DNA from: Myxococcota bacterium
GTDB lineage: Bacteria; Myxococcota_A; Polyangia; Polyangiales; Polyangiaceae
Length of the DNA stretch: 61,087 bases
Assembly (NCBI GenBank): GCA_963169915.1
Contig: CAUJEM010000104.1
Location: 1 to 61,087 of the forward strand
Direction of reading: 5' to 3'
Part shown: positions 21,759 through 30,641 of the stretch, in pieces
Position numbering within the stretch: the stretch's first letter is position 1
How the letters are laid out: each line of letters begins with the position of its first letter
Made by a program: the position numbers and the translations under genes
Notes under the pieces: generated by a model
What the model saw: the letters and a program-made list of their open reading frames with translations, nothing else
What the model was told of the DNA's origin: nothing
The model's database searches: none

Positions 21759-22613
21759 ATGCCTGGCCCTCACCACGGTCGCTCGGTGGCGCTCGGCTGG
21801 GTGGGCGAGCGCGGGCGTCGCTGGCGCGAGCAGCTCCCGGCCATGGAGGCGATGCTCGCGCCGGTGGACGCGCCGCTCATCGAGGCGCTCCGGCTGGAGG
21901 CGCCGTGCCGCGTGGTGGATCTCGGCTGCGGCGGCGGCGGGGCGACGCTCGAGCTGTGGCGCCGCGCGCCGCGGGGCAGCGTGGTGCACGGCTTCGATCG
22001 CTCGCCCGCCCTCGTCCAGGTGGCGCGGCAGCGGATGCCGGCGGGCGCCGTGGGGCTCGGCTTCGACGTCGCCGACATGGGGCGCCCCCCTCCCGCCGAG
22101 CCGTACCACCGGCTGGTGGCGCGCTTCAGCGCCATGTTCTTCGAGCAGGAGGCGGAGGGCTTCGCCAACCTGGCGCGCTGGCTCTCGCCTGGGGGAAGCT
22201 TCGTGCTCGCGGTGTGGGGGCCGCCCGAAGACAACCCCTGGCTCTCGAGCGTGCGCCGCTGCGTCGAGCAGGTGGTGTCCCTCCCGGCCCTCGGAGCGCG
22301 GGAGCCCGGGCCCTTTCGCTACGCGCAGGTCGAGGCGCTGCTCGAGCTGCTGCGCGGCGCTGGCCTGGAGGCGCTCGAGGTGAGTGACTGGCGGGGGACG
22401 TTGCCGCTCGGGGGTGGTCGGTCGGCGCTCGAGGCGGCGCGCTTCGCCCTCACCACCTTCGTCACCTTCTCCGAGGTGCTGGAGGCGGCGGGCGCTCCGG
22501 CCATCGACGAGGCCCTGCGGCGCGTCACCGCGCTGCTCACGCCTCACGAGCGGGGCGGCGTGGTGCGCCTGGGGGCGCGGGTGCACCTGGTGACGGGCAG
22601 CGCGCCGCGGTGA
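21759..22613 (+). CDS. Class I SAM-dependent methyltransferase
   Basis: The product is 284 residues. Motif I reads VVDLGCGGGGATLELW (about residue 49), followed by an acidic residue in VVHGFDRSP that would bind the SAM ribose, then DVADMG and the post-motif strand LSPGGSFVLAVWG. This is a standard class I fold of UbiE/small-molecule type. The substrate cannot be told. The ATG has no clear Shine-Dalgarno. The next gene, an esterase, is 45 bp downstream. Confidence 0.8.
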   Translation: MPGPHHGRSVALGWVGERGRRWREQLPAMEAMLAPVDAPLIEALRLEAPCRVVDLGCGGGGATLELWRRAPRGSVVHGFDRSPALVQVARQRMPAGAVGLGFDVADMGRPPPAEPYHRLVARFSAMFFEQEAEGFANLARWLSPGGSFVLAVWGPPEDNPWLSSVRRCVEQVVSLPALGAREPGPFRYAQVEALLELLRGAGLEALEVSDWRGTLPLGGGRSALEAARFALTTFVTFSEVLEAAGAPAIDEALRRVTALLTPHERGGVVRLGARVHLVTGSAPR

Positions 22614-22658
22614 GCCGCGGGACGTCGGAGCGGAGCGCGCTCTGCTAGCATGGCGGGC

Positions 22659-23655
22659 ATGGATTCCCTCACGCCTCGCTGGGTGGAGCAGCTCCGCCGA
22701 CGGGCGGGCGCCGCCGTGGTCGACAATTTCTTTCGGGGGGTGAGCGGCGCGGCGGGGCTGCACCCCCAAGCGCGACCGGAGCGACACGGCGTCGAGCGGC
22801 TCCGGGACGTGCCCTATCGGCAGACGGGCCTGCGGGAGCACACGCTCGACGTGTACCGGCCCCGGCGCGTGGCAGAGGGCGGCGCGCCGCTGCCCGTCGT
22901 GCTGTACGTGCACGGGGGCGGCTTTCGCATCTTGTCGAAGGACACGCACTGGGTCATGGGCTTGTCGTTCGCTCGGCGCGGCTACCTGGTGTTCAACATC
23001 AATTATCGGCTGGCCCCCGCGGCGCCCTTTCCGGCGGCCATCGAGGACGCGTGCGAGGCGCTCTGCTGGGTCGTCGCCAACGCCGAGCGCTACGGGGGGG
23101 ACCCGAGCCAGCTCGGCGGGCGAGAGCGCGGGAGGCAATCTGGCGACCGCCCTGGCGCTCACCACGGCCTATGAGCGCGCCGAGCCCTGGGCGGCGCGCG
23201 TGTTCCAGAGCGGCGCGCGCCCGCGCGCCGTGGTGCCCGCGTGCGGTATCTACCAGGTCACCGAGCCGGAGCGCTTCCTCCGTCGCTGGCCGCACATGAG
23301 CCCGTTCATCTACGACCGGCTCACGGAGGTGAGCCAGGCCTACGTCGGCGCCCGCCCGGCCGCGGGCTCGAGCGCGCTGGATCTTGCCGATCCGGTGGTG
23401 TTGCTCGAGCGCGGCGAGGCGCCCGCGCGCCCCCTGCCGCCGTTCTTCGCGTTCTGTGGCACGGCCGATCCCCTCGTGGCCGACACCCAGCGGCTCGTGC
23501 GCGCCTTGCGCGAGCTCGGCACCCGCTGTGAAGAGGAGTACTATCCGGGGGAGCCGCACGCGTTTCACGCCATGGTCTTCACCCGCAGCGCGCGCCGGAG
23601 CTGGGAGCGTACCTTCCGCTTCCTCGAGCGTGAGCTGGGGGCGGCGCGGGGGTGA
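22659..23655 (+). pseudogene. Alpha/beta hydrolase (HSL-type esterase), frameshifted
   Basis: Two overlapping frames together encode one esterase. The first (to about 23115) has LPVVLYVHGGGFRI with the HGGG oxyanion hole, NINYRLAPAAPFPAAIEDA and NAERYGGDPSQL. The second, shifted frame begins at about 23116 and continues with GESAGGNLATALAL, the nucleophile elbow carrying the catalytic serine, then FCGTADPLV with the Asp and EPHAFHAM with the His. The frame breaks at CTCGGCGGGCGAGAG, where a few bases seem to be missing between DPSQL and AGESAGG. Either the gene is broken or the assembly has an error. The start at 22659 lies 7 nt after TAGCAT; an ATG three codons upstream overlaps that hexamer. 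Confidence 0.75.
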
Positions 23656-23736
23656 CGCGGGGCGGGCGCGCCGTGCGCGCCGTGCGGTAGCGCGCCAAGC
23701 TGTGTTAGGCTGCGGCGTCGGGCCAAGGAGCTAGCG

Positions 23737-24114
23737 ATGCAAGGTGGTTTTCGTCCTGGAGATCCTTACGGTGCGCCTCCACCAGGGGGGTACGGGCCGC
23801 CGCCGGGCGGCTATGGGCCACCCGCGGGGCCGCCGCCGGGCGGCTTCGGCGCTGGGGCGTCGACGGGCGCGCCCTTCGGGGTGGACCCGCTCAGCGGCCA
23901 GCCCTACTCGGACAAGTCCAAGATCGTCGCGGGGCTCTTGCAGATCTTCTTGGGCAGCTTCGGGGTGGGCCGCTTCTACCTCGGCTACATTGGGCTCGGC
24001 GTCGCGCAGCTCTTGATCGGCTGGGTCACCTGCGGCGTGTGGCCGCTCGTGGATGGCATCCTCATGCTGATGGGCAAGGTGCCGGACGCTCAAGGTCGGC
24101 CGCTGCGCGAGTAG
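23737..24114 (+). CDS. TM2 domain membrane protein
   Basis: The product is 125 residues. The N-terminal half is a Gly/Pro/Tyr-rich tail with repeated PPPGGYGPP. Next comes KSKIVAGLLQIFLGSFGVGRFYLGY and a second helix with CGVWPLVDGILML, the two-helix TM2 fold with its conserved GxxGxxxFYLG and DG(I/L) elements. The protein is probably in the inner membrane with the proline-rich tail free for binding. AAGGAG at 23725-23730, 6 nt before ATG, fixes the start, and TAGGCT at 23706-23711 is a likely -10 element. Its function is unknown. Confidence 0.85.
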   Translation: MQGGFRPGDPYGAPPPGGYGPPPGGYGPPAGPPPGGFGAGASTGAPFGVDPLSGQPYSDKSKIVAGLLQIFLGSFGVGRFYLGYIGLGVAQLLIGWVTCGVWPLVDGILMLMGKVPDAQGRPLRE

Positions 24115-24149
24115 CTCCCGCCTCGCGCCGTGGGCGGCCCGGCGTCGCG

Positions 24150-25961
24150 TCAGGGGGCGGGGTCGAGCTGCGCCTGCGCGCCGGGGTGGCGGGGGGCGAC
24201 CTTCGGGCGCAGCTCCCGGAGCAGCAGGCTGCTCGGCTGGAGCTGCTGGAGCACGTCGAGCACGGCGCGCGCCGAGGCGCGCTCGCCGAGCGCGGCGAGC
24301 AGGCGCGCCTGAGCGCCGAGGGAGCCCTCCAGCACGCTCAGCGTCGCCTCGTCGCGGCGCGCCCCCTCGAGCGCCCGCGCGCCGACGCGCTGCGCAGCGC
24401 GCAGGACGTCGGGGAGGCCGAGGGCGCGATCGGAGCGCCCGAGCGGCTGGGCGCGATAGACGAGCCACAGGGGGGCGGGCGTCAGGTGCGGCAGCAGGCG
24501 CGGATCGTAGCGCTCGTCGAGCTCGACGTAGAGCGGGCGCAGATCGGCCAAGCTCGACAGCGCGTGCTCCCCGGGGCGCCCCTTCATCGCCATGTCACGG
24601 ATGAGCGGGGCCAGCCCGGGCTCCATCGCGAGCAGGCGGCGCGCCACCGAGCCGCGATCGAGCAGGTGCAGCGGGACGACGACCACGTCCGGCCGCTCCC
24701 CGCGCACCACGCGCGCCGCCCAGAGCCGCCACGCGAGCGCCTCCGAGCGGACGAGCACGAGCGCGCGTGGGGGGAGCTGTCCGAGCGCCTCGTCGGTGTA
24801 GACCTCGGCGCCGTGCTGCTCGCCGCGGTCGGCGACGTAGCCGGAGTCGTCGAGGGTGACGAGCGCCACCGTGAACGAGAAGGCGACGAGCAGCGCGGAG
24901 GCGGGGCGGGCGAAGGGGAGCCGCGCGACGGAGAGCGCCCCCACCGCGACGTGGACGCCGAGCGCCGCGAGCGGCCCGAGCGCCGCCAGGGCGAGCAGCC
25001 GCACCGGCGCCAGCGCGTCGATCGCGAGGGCGCTCGTCGGCGCCGTGGGATAGACCAGATCGGCGCCGAGCAGCGCGAGCAGCGGGACGCTGAGCCAGCG
25101 CGTCGAGGGTCGGAGCACGCCCCAGGCGGCGCCCCCGAGCGCCGCCACGCCGAGCAGCAGCCCAGCGTCGTGCTGCCAGGCCATGGCCGCCTCGAGCGGG
25201 CTCGAGCCCTGGGCGGTGCGCAGGCTCAGCGTGCCGAGGTCGCGGCCCAGATCGACCCAGGCGCGCTGGGCCAGGGGACGCAGGGCGACGGGGAGCAGCC
25301 CGACGGCGGCCACGCTGCCGGCGCCGCCGAGCAGCCAGGCGATGCTGCGGCGTGAGGGGAGCTCGCCGAGCCAGGCGGTCTGGACGCTGAGCGCCAGCAG
25401 CAGCGCGAGGGCTGCAGCGTGGCTCTCGAGCCCCGCGGCGGCCAAGAGCGCGCCGTAGCCGAGCCAGAGGCGCACGTCGCGGGTGGACGCGCTCGGTCGG
25501 AGGGTGAGCCCGAGCAGCACCAGCGCGACGGCCAGGGTGGCGCCCCCTGCGATGCTCCCCTCGAGCTGCCAGGTCGCCCCGAGCGTGATGGTGAGGCTGC
25601 TCGACAAGGCGAGCGCCGCGCCGAGCAGCGGCGTGGGGTGCGCCGCGTCGAGCAGGCGCCGCGTGAGCGCGTAGAGCAGCCGTGAGCCGAGCGCGAGGCC
25701 CAGCGCGCTGATCAGGGCGGCGCGCATCAGGCGTCCCCCCACGGGCACCAAGGAGGCGAGCTGCATCAGCGCCGCGCTGAGCACCCCCTCCCCGCCGACT
25801 GGCACCAGGCCGAGGCCCCGCACCACCGCGAGGTCGTCGCGCCACTGCGCGCTCGGGCTGACGCGCAGCACGGTGACCGCCAAGGGCACGACGAGCGCCA
25901 GCCACGCGCACCAGGGCGCGAGCCAGTGCTCGTGAGGGGGGCCGGAGCCGCGCTGCTCCAT
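24150..25961 (-). CDS. Multi-spanning membrane protein, DUF2723-like
   Basis: The product is 603 residues with about eleven hydrophobic helices through residue 385 and a soluble C-terminal part to the end. The N-terminus (WRDDLAVVRGLG, then QLASLVPVGGRLMRAALISAL) resembles the start of DUF2723 proteins, putative GT-C-like membrane transferases. The C-terminal part holds PRALVLVRSEALAWRLW and RPDVVVVPLHLLDR, the segment that follows the membrane part in this family. The substrate is unknown. The gene is divergent from aspS with a 171-bp shared upstream region. Confidence 0.6.
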   Translation of the reverse strand: MEQRGSGPPHEHWLAPWCAWLALVVPLAVTVLRVSPSAQWRDDLAVVRGLGLVPVGGEGVLSAALMQLASLVPVGGRLMRAALISALGLALGSRLLYALTRRLLDAAHPTPLLGAALALSSSLTITLGATWQLEGSIAGGATLAVALVLLGLTLRPSASTRDVRLWLGYGALLAAAGLESHAAALALLLALSVQTAWLGELPSRRSIAWLLGGAGSVAAVGLLPVALRPLAQRAWVDLGRDLGTLSLRTAQGSSPLEAAMAWQHDAGLLLGVAALGGAAWGVLRPSTRWLSVPLLALLGADLVYPTAPTSALAIDALAPVRLLALAALGPLAALGVHVAVGALSVARLPFARPASALLVAFSFTVALVTLDDSGYVADRGEQHGAEVYTDEALGQLPPRALVLVRSEALAWRLWAARVVRGERPDVVVVPLHLLDRGSVARRLLAMEPGLAPLIRDMAMKGRPGEHALSSLADLRPLYVELDERYDPRLLPHLTPAPLWLVYRAQPLGRSDRALGLPDVLRAAQRVGARALEGARRDEATLSVLEGSLGAQARLLAALGERASARAVLDVLQQLQPSSLLLRELRPKVAPRHPGAQAQLDPAP

Positions 25962-26132
25962 GCCCCTGCCCTCGCACGTCGAGGCGCGGCTGGCCCAATT
26001 CCAGGACGCTGCGGCCGGCGCGCGGGGGCGCGCCCGCGTGGCGAGCGTGGCTCCCGTGGTCTCGGAACTGCGCTAGAACCCCCCGCCGCGGCGCCCGCCT
26101 CCCTCGGGGTCGCCCAACCCAAGGACATCCAG

Positions 26133-28052
26133 GTGGCGCGCTTCATCGACGAACTCAAGAGGACCCATGACTGCGGCGCGCTGCGCGCCGAGCACATCGG
26201 CCAAGAGGTGGTGCTCTTCGGCTGGGTTCAGTACCGGCGCGACCACGGCAGCCTGGTCTTCGTGGACCTGCGGGACCGCGAGGGCCTCACCCAGATCGTG
26301 TTCGATCCGGACCTCGGCCGCGAGGCGCACGCGCTCGCGGAGACGGTGCGCAGCGAGTGGGTGCTCGGGGTCCGAGGGCGAGTGCGCTCGCGCGGCGAGC
26401 AGTGGAGCAAGAAGGAGAGCCGGATGGTGTCCGCCGCCAACCCCAACCTCGCCACCGGGGAGATCGAGGTGGAGGTGCTGGAGGCGACGGTCTTCAACCA
26501 AGCCGACACCCCGCCCTTCGAGATCGAGGACGTGGTGGAGACCCGCGAGGAGATCCGGCTGGAGTACCGCTACCTCGATCTGCGGCGCGCTCCCCTGCAG
26601 CGCGCGCTCAAGCTCCGCCACCGCGTGAGCCAGGCGGTGCGCGGCTACCTCTCTGGCGCGGGCTGCCTCGAGCTCGAGACGCCCTTCCTCGTGAAGTACA
26701 CGCCGGGCGGCGCCCGCAACTTCCTCGTGCCCTCGCGGCTGCACGCGGGCAAGTACTATGCGCTGGCGGAGAGCCCGCAGCTCTTCAAGCAGCTCTTCAT
26801 GGTGGCCGGCTACGAGCGCTACTTCCAGATCGTGCGCTGCTTCCGCGACGAAGACCTGCGGCTCGATCGCCAGCCGGAGTTCACGCAGATCGACATCGAG
26901 CTGAGCTTCATCAACCAGGACGACGTGTTCGCGCTGGTGGAGGGGCTCATCGTGGAGATCTGGCGGGCGGCGCTCGGCGTGGACCTCACCGAGCGCTACC
27001 CCGGCGGGCGCTTCCCGCGGCTGCGCTTCGACGACAGCATGCGCCTCTACGGCAACGACAAGCCTGATCTGCGCTTCGCGCTGCCGCACGTGGATCTCAC
27101 GGCGCTGGTGGTGGAGCACGGCGGCGGCGGCGTGCCCTTCTTCGCCCCCATCGCGGAGCGCTTCCGCAGCGGCGCTTACCGCGCAGAGCTGCCCGCGGAG
27201 ATCGTCAAGGCGCTGGTGGTGCCCGCCAGCGCCAACCTCTCACGCGCGGACGCGGACAAGCTCGAGCAGCAGGCCAAGAGCATGGGCGCGGCGGGCCTGG
27301 CGCGCGCCAAGGTGGGCCCAGGCGGCGCGTGGACGCAGTCGCCGCTGGCCAAGAGCGTCACGGACGAGTTCCGGCTGGCGGTCAACGCGGTGGTGGGCGC
27401 CCAGGAGGGTGACCTCGTCTTGTTCCAGAGCGGGCGGGCGGCGCAGGTGCACACCGTGCTGGCGAACCTGCGCCTCCACCTCGGCAAGAAGCTCGGGCTC
27501 ATCCCGGAGGTGGGTCACGGCGGCGATTTCAACTTCCTGTGGGTCATCGATCCTCCGCTGTTCGAGTACGACGACGAGAAGCAGCAGTGGGCGCCGGCGC
27601 ACCACGCCTTCACGCGCCCGCACGACGACAGCGTGCCGCTGCTGGAGACGGATCCGGGCAAGGTGCTCTGCTACCGCTACGATCTGGTGCTCAACGGCTT
27701 CGAGATCGGCGGCGGCAGCATCCGCCTGCACGATCCGGCGGTGCAGCGGCGCGTGTTCGCCACGCTGGGCATCGGGGAGCAGGAGGCGCAGGAGAAGTTT
27801 GGCTTCTTGCTCAGCGCGCTGCGCTTCGGCGCGCCGCCGCACGGCGGCATCGCGCTAGGGCTGGATCGCCTGGTGATGCTGCTCGCCGGCGCGGAGAGCA
27901 TCCGCGACGTGTTCGCCTTCCCGAAGACGCAGAAGGGCACGGATCTGATGAGCGACGCGCCCACGGAGGTCGCGGACGTGCAGCTCGCGGAGCTGCACGT
28001 GCGGGTCTCCGAGCGGGTGGAGGCCGAGCGCCGCGCCAAGCTGCAGCGCTGA
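26133..28052 (+). CDS. aspS: Aspartyl-tRNA synthetase
   Basis: AspS charges tRNA-Asp, and in many bacteria also tRNA-Asn. The 639-residue protein has an N-terminal OB-fold (LFGWVQYRRDHGSLVFVDLR), class II motif 1 region RYLDLRRAPLQ, motif 2 RYFQIVRCFRDEDLRLDRQ preceded by FTQIDIELSF downstream, the bacterial GAD insertion (about 330-460) and motif 3 GIALGLDRLVMLL. DVFAFPKTQKG near the end is typical of bacterial AspRS. The GTG at 26133 is chosen because AAGGA lies 7 nt upstream and the protein then starts with a normal N-terminus; upstream in-frame starts add low-complexity sequence. Confidence 0.95.
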   Translation: MARFIDELKRTHDCGALRAEHIGQEVVLFGWVQYRRDHGSLVFVDLRDREGLTQIVFDPDLGREAHALAETVRSEWVLGVRGRVRSRGEQWSKKESRMVSAANPNLATGEIEVEVLEATVFNQADTPPFEIEDVVETREEIRLEYRYLDLRRAPLQRALKLRHRVSQAVRGYLSGAGCLELETPFLVKYTPGGARNFLVPSRLHAGKYYALAESPQLFKQLFMVAGYERYFQIVRCFRDEDLRLDRQPEFTQIDIELSFINQDDVFALVEGLIVEIWRAALGVDLTERYPGGRFPRLRFDDSMRLYGNDKPDLRFALPHVDLTALVVEHGGGGVPFFAPIAERFRSGAYRAELPAEIVKALVVPASANLSRADADKLEQQAKSMGAAGLARAKVGPGGAWTQSPLAKSVTDEFRLAVNAVVGAQEGDLVLFQSGRAAQVHTVLANLRLHLGKKLGLIPEVGHGGDFNFLWVIDPPLFEYDDEKQQWAPAHHAFTRPHDDSVPLLETDPGKVLCYRYDLVLNGFEIGGGSIRLHDPAVQRRVFATLGIGEQEAQEKFGFLLSALRFGAPPHGGIALGLDRLVMLLAGAESIRDVFAFPKTQKGTDLMSDAPTEVADVQLAELHVRVSERVEAERRAKLQR

Positions 28053-28181
28053 CCCGAGCGCTCCGGGCAGAGGGTACAATTGGCGTGAGCGTGCAGCCGG
28101 AGGCGGGCTGGTGCGGCGCGTCACCGGGTGGAGCGCATGACCAGTGCTCGGCGCCGCCCGCGGGCGCGCTATAGTGTCTCC

Positions 28182-29858
28182 ATGGCTCGAGCCACTTGCT
28201 TCCCGCTCATCTTGGCCTGCACCACCGCGGCGCTCATCGCCGCCTGCTCGGCGAGTCCGCCCGGTGAAGAGGACGAGCTTGGCGGCAGCGGCGGGGTCGG
28301 CGCCATCGGTGGGGGCGGCGGCGGCGGGGGGCGCAGCGGCGGCGGGGGCAGCGGCGGCGACATCGTCTTGGACGACGGCGGGTCGGACGACGGCGGAGTG
28401 ACGGAGCCGGGCAGCGCCGTCATCGTCCCACCGGGGATGGATCCTGGCGTTCCGGGGCGCTTCGGGGATCAGGACACGGGCACGGCGTCGATCCAGCTGC
28501 TCTATCCCGCCACGGAGATCGTGCTGCCGCGCAACCTCAACGCGCTGGAGCTGCACTTCAAGCCAGGCGCGGGGCAGACGCTGTTCGAGCTGCGCGCGGA
28601 CTCGCCACGCTACACCTACCGGGAGTACTTCACCTGCACGCCGCTCGGCGGGGGCTGCGTCCACAGCCCCAGCCCGACCTTCTGGAGCGGGCTGGCAGCG
28701 GCGGCCGCGGGGGGCAGCTTCGTGCAGTGGCGCCTCCGCGGCCTCGACGGCGGCGGGACGGTGAGCAGCTCGGAGACGCGCACCATCGCCTTTGGTAAAG
28801 AGGAGTTCCGGGGCGGCATCTACTACTGGAACACCGGGGAGGGCGCCAACGGCGTCGCCACCGTCCAGCGCTTCGACTACGGCATCGCCTTTCGCCGACC
28901 GGAGACCTTCATCGGGCCGGCCATCGCCGGCGCGGCCACCTGCGTGGGCTGTCACGCCATCTCGCCGGACGGCTCGCGGATCGTGGTGGGCCTCGACATC
29001 CCGAGCGGCGGCTACAAGGTCTTCGAGGTGGCCACGCGCCAGCAGACGCGCATCAACGGCACCCCGGCGCAGGGCAACGGCCCCTCGTACTACAGCTTCT
29101 CACCGGACGCGGGCAAGCTGCTCCTCGGCAGCGGCCCCTTCATCACCGAGCGGGATCTGAGCACGGGCGCGGTGCGGGAGGTGGTCCGGCCCGGCACGCA
29201 GCCGGACTGGGCGCCGTCCGGGAACGCCATGGTCTACGCACGCCCCAGCCCGGCGCCGCCGATGAACAACTACGATCTCGCCGGCGGCTCCATCGGGATG
29301 ATGGACTACGTGGGCGGGCAGTGGACCAACCACCGCGTGCTCGTGCCGTTCCAGGGCAAGAACAACTACTACCCGGCCTTCGCGCCGGACGAGCGCTGGG
29401 TCATCTTCAACCGCAGCCCCTCCAACCAGAGCTCGGCCAGCTCACCGCTGCACGGGGACCTCTACGTGGTGGACACCAGCACCTTGCAGCAGATCAAGCT
29501 GGACCGGGCGGCGCAGGGCGCGCCCACGAGCTGGGCCAAATGGGTGCCGGGCATCTACAGCTACGACAACGGCAAGCGCGTGATGTGGTTCACCTACTCC
29601 TCCACCCGCGGCTACGGCCTGCGCTACAGGGATCAAGAGAAGGTGCAGCTCTGGATGGCCGCGATGGACCCGGACCGCGCTGCCGGCGGTCAAGATCCCA
29701 CCTTCAGCGCCATCTGGCTGCCGTTCCAGAGCATGGGCGGCGGCAACCACATCGCCCAGTGGGTGACGCGCGTGGTGCGTCAGCCGTGCACGGCCACCCG
29801 GCAGTGCAACGGCGTGGAGCAGTGCGTGGACGAGCAGTGCATCCCCATCATCCAGTGA
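28182..29858 (+). CDS. Lipoprotein with haem c motif and beta-propeller repeats
   Basis: The product is 558 residues. It has a signal peptide with lipobox LIAAC (Cys22), a poly-Gly/Ser tether, and a c-type haem attachment site CVGCH (Cys254, Cys257, His258) followed at once by ISPDGSRIVVGLD. TolB/WD-like blades come next (YYSFSPDAGKLLLGS, PAFAPDERWVIFNRS), then a Cys-rich tail with TRQCNGVEQCVDEQC. A single haem joined to a propeller is seen in predicted outer-surface cytochromes of Myxococcota. It may act in electron transfer or substrate sensing; no partner is shown. TATAGT ends 6 nt before the ATG, which suggests a leaderless transcript. An upstream in-frame ATG would spoil the signal peptide. 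Confidence 0.75.
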   Translation: MARATCFPLILACTTAALIAACSASPPGEEDELGGSGGVGAIGGGGGGGGRSGGGGSGGDIVLDDGGSDDGGVTEPGSAVIVPPGMDPGVPGRFGDQDTGTASIQLLYPATEIVLPRNLNALELHFKPGAGQTLFELRADSPRYTYREYFTCTPLGGGCVHSPSPTFWSGLAAAAAGGSFVQWRLRGLDGGGTVSSSETRTIAFGKEEFRGGIYYWNTGEGANGVATVQRFDYGIAFRRPETFIGPAIAGAATCVGCHAISPDGSRIVVGLDIPSGGYKVFEVATRQQTRINGTPAQGNGPSYYSFSPDAGKLLLGSGPFITERDLSTGAVREVVRPGTQPDWAPSGNAMVYARPSPAPPMNNYDLAGGSIGMMDYVGGQWTNHRVLVPFQGKNNYYPAFAPDERWVIFNRSPSNQSSASSPLHGDLYVVDTSTLQQIKLDRAAQGAPTSWAKWVPGIYSYDNGKRVMWFTYSSTRGYGLRYRDQEKVQLWMAAMDPDRAAGGQDPTFSAIWLPFQSMGGGNHIAQWVTRVVRQPCTATRQCNGVEQCVDEQCIPIIQ

Positions 29859-29886
29859 GCCAGGAGCCAAGCGGCCACGGGCACGC

Positions 29887-30396
29887 TCACCAGAAGGGGC
29901 CGCGCACCAGGGCTACGGCGAGCAGCAAGATGACGAGGGACAGCAGCATCACTAGGCGCCCCAGGTAAGAGGCTTTTCGCCGGTGCTGCTCGAGCCGCGC
30001 CAGGGCGGCGGGGTCTTGGGCGGTGCCGTCGTCCTCCGCGGGCGGTCGGTGCACCAGGGTGGCGATGAGCACCACGAGGACCAGCGCCAGCTTGTAGCCC
30101 AAGATCTTGCCAAAGCTGGTGGTCCAGAAGCCTGGGCTCAGCACCTCCACCCAGCCGCTGATGCGAAAGCGGGTGTTGATGAGCCCGCTGAGGACGAGCA
30201 CCAGCATGGAGATCCACCCGAGGCGGTGGAAGCGGGGGGCCACCATCCGCACCAGCTCATGAGATTTGGCGCGCAGCTCCGGGCGGCGCAGCAGCGGGAC
30301 GAACACCGCGGCGAAGAACAGCATGGAGCCCACCCAGGCGCAGGCCCCCAGGATGTGCAGCCAGACGCTCAGGGAATAGAGCAGGTGTCGAGTCAT
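29887..30396 (-). CDS. CopD/DUF2269-like four-helix membrane protein
   Basis: The product is 169 residues with four membrane helices. The first contains LSVWLHILGACAWVGSMLFFA, with His in the helix and a WVG motif, and the second is preceded by RFHRLGWIS. This His/WxG pattern is shared by CopD copper-resistance domains and by DUF2269/YndM-like proteins, which may bind haem or copper through the histidines. No copC partner is present. It is convergent with the haem lipoprotein gene and divergent from the next gene. Confidence 0.65.
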   Translation of the reverse strand: MTRHLLYSLSVWLHILGACAWVGSMLFFAAVFVPLLRRPELRAKSHELVRMVAPRFHRLGWISMLVLVLSGLINTRFRISGWVEVLSPGFWTTSFGKILGYKLALVLVVLIATLVHRPPAEDDGTAQDPAALARLEQHRRKASYLGRLVMLLSLVILLLAVALVRGPFW

Positions 30397-30590
30397 GCAG
30401 TATCGGTCACTTAGCGGGCTGGGTGGCGGGCTGGCGCTGCATCGGGAGGGGACGCAGCGAGCGTGTGCCGAGCGCGGTCGTGCTCAGAACGTGGTCGTGG
30501 CGTCGGTCGTCTGTCAACCCAAGGACAGGCGCTCTGAGGGGGGTGGACCTCCTTGGCGCTGCTGTAGGCCGTGGCAGAAGGAAATTTGCG

Positions 30591-30619
30591 TTGAACACGT
30601 AATCGACAGCAGGTATGCT
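30591..30619 (+). promoter_or_regulatory. Sigma-70-like promoter
   Basis: TTGAAC (30591-30596) and TATGCT (30614-30619) are separated by exactly 17 bp and lie 23 bp before the ATG of the tethered lipoprotein gene. This is the clearest -35/-10 pair in the window. Confidence 0.7.
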
Positions 30620-30641
30620 CCGCCGTTCGAAAGGGAGCATG

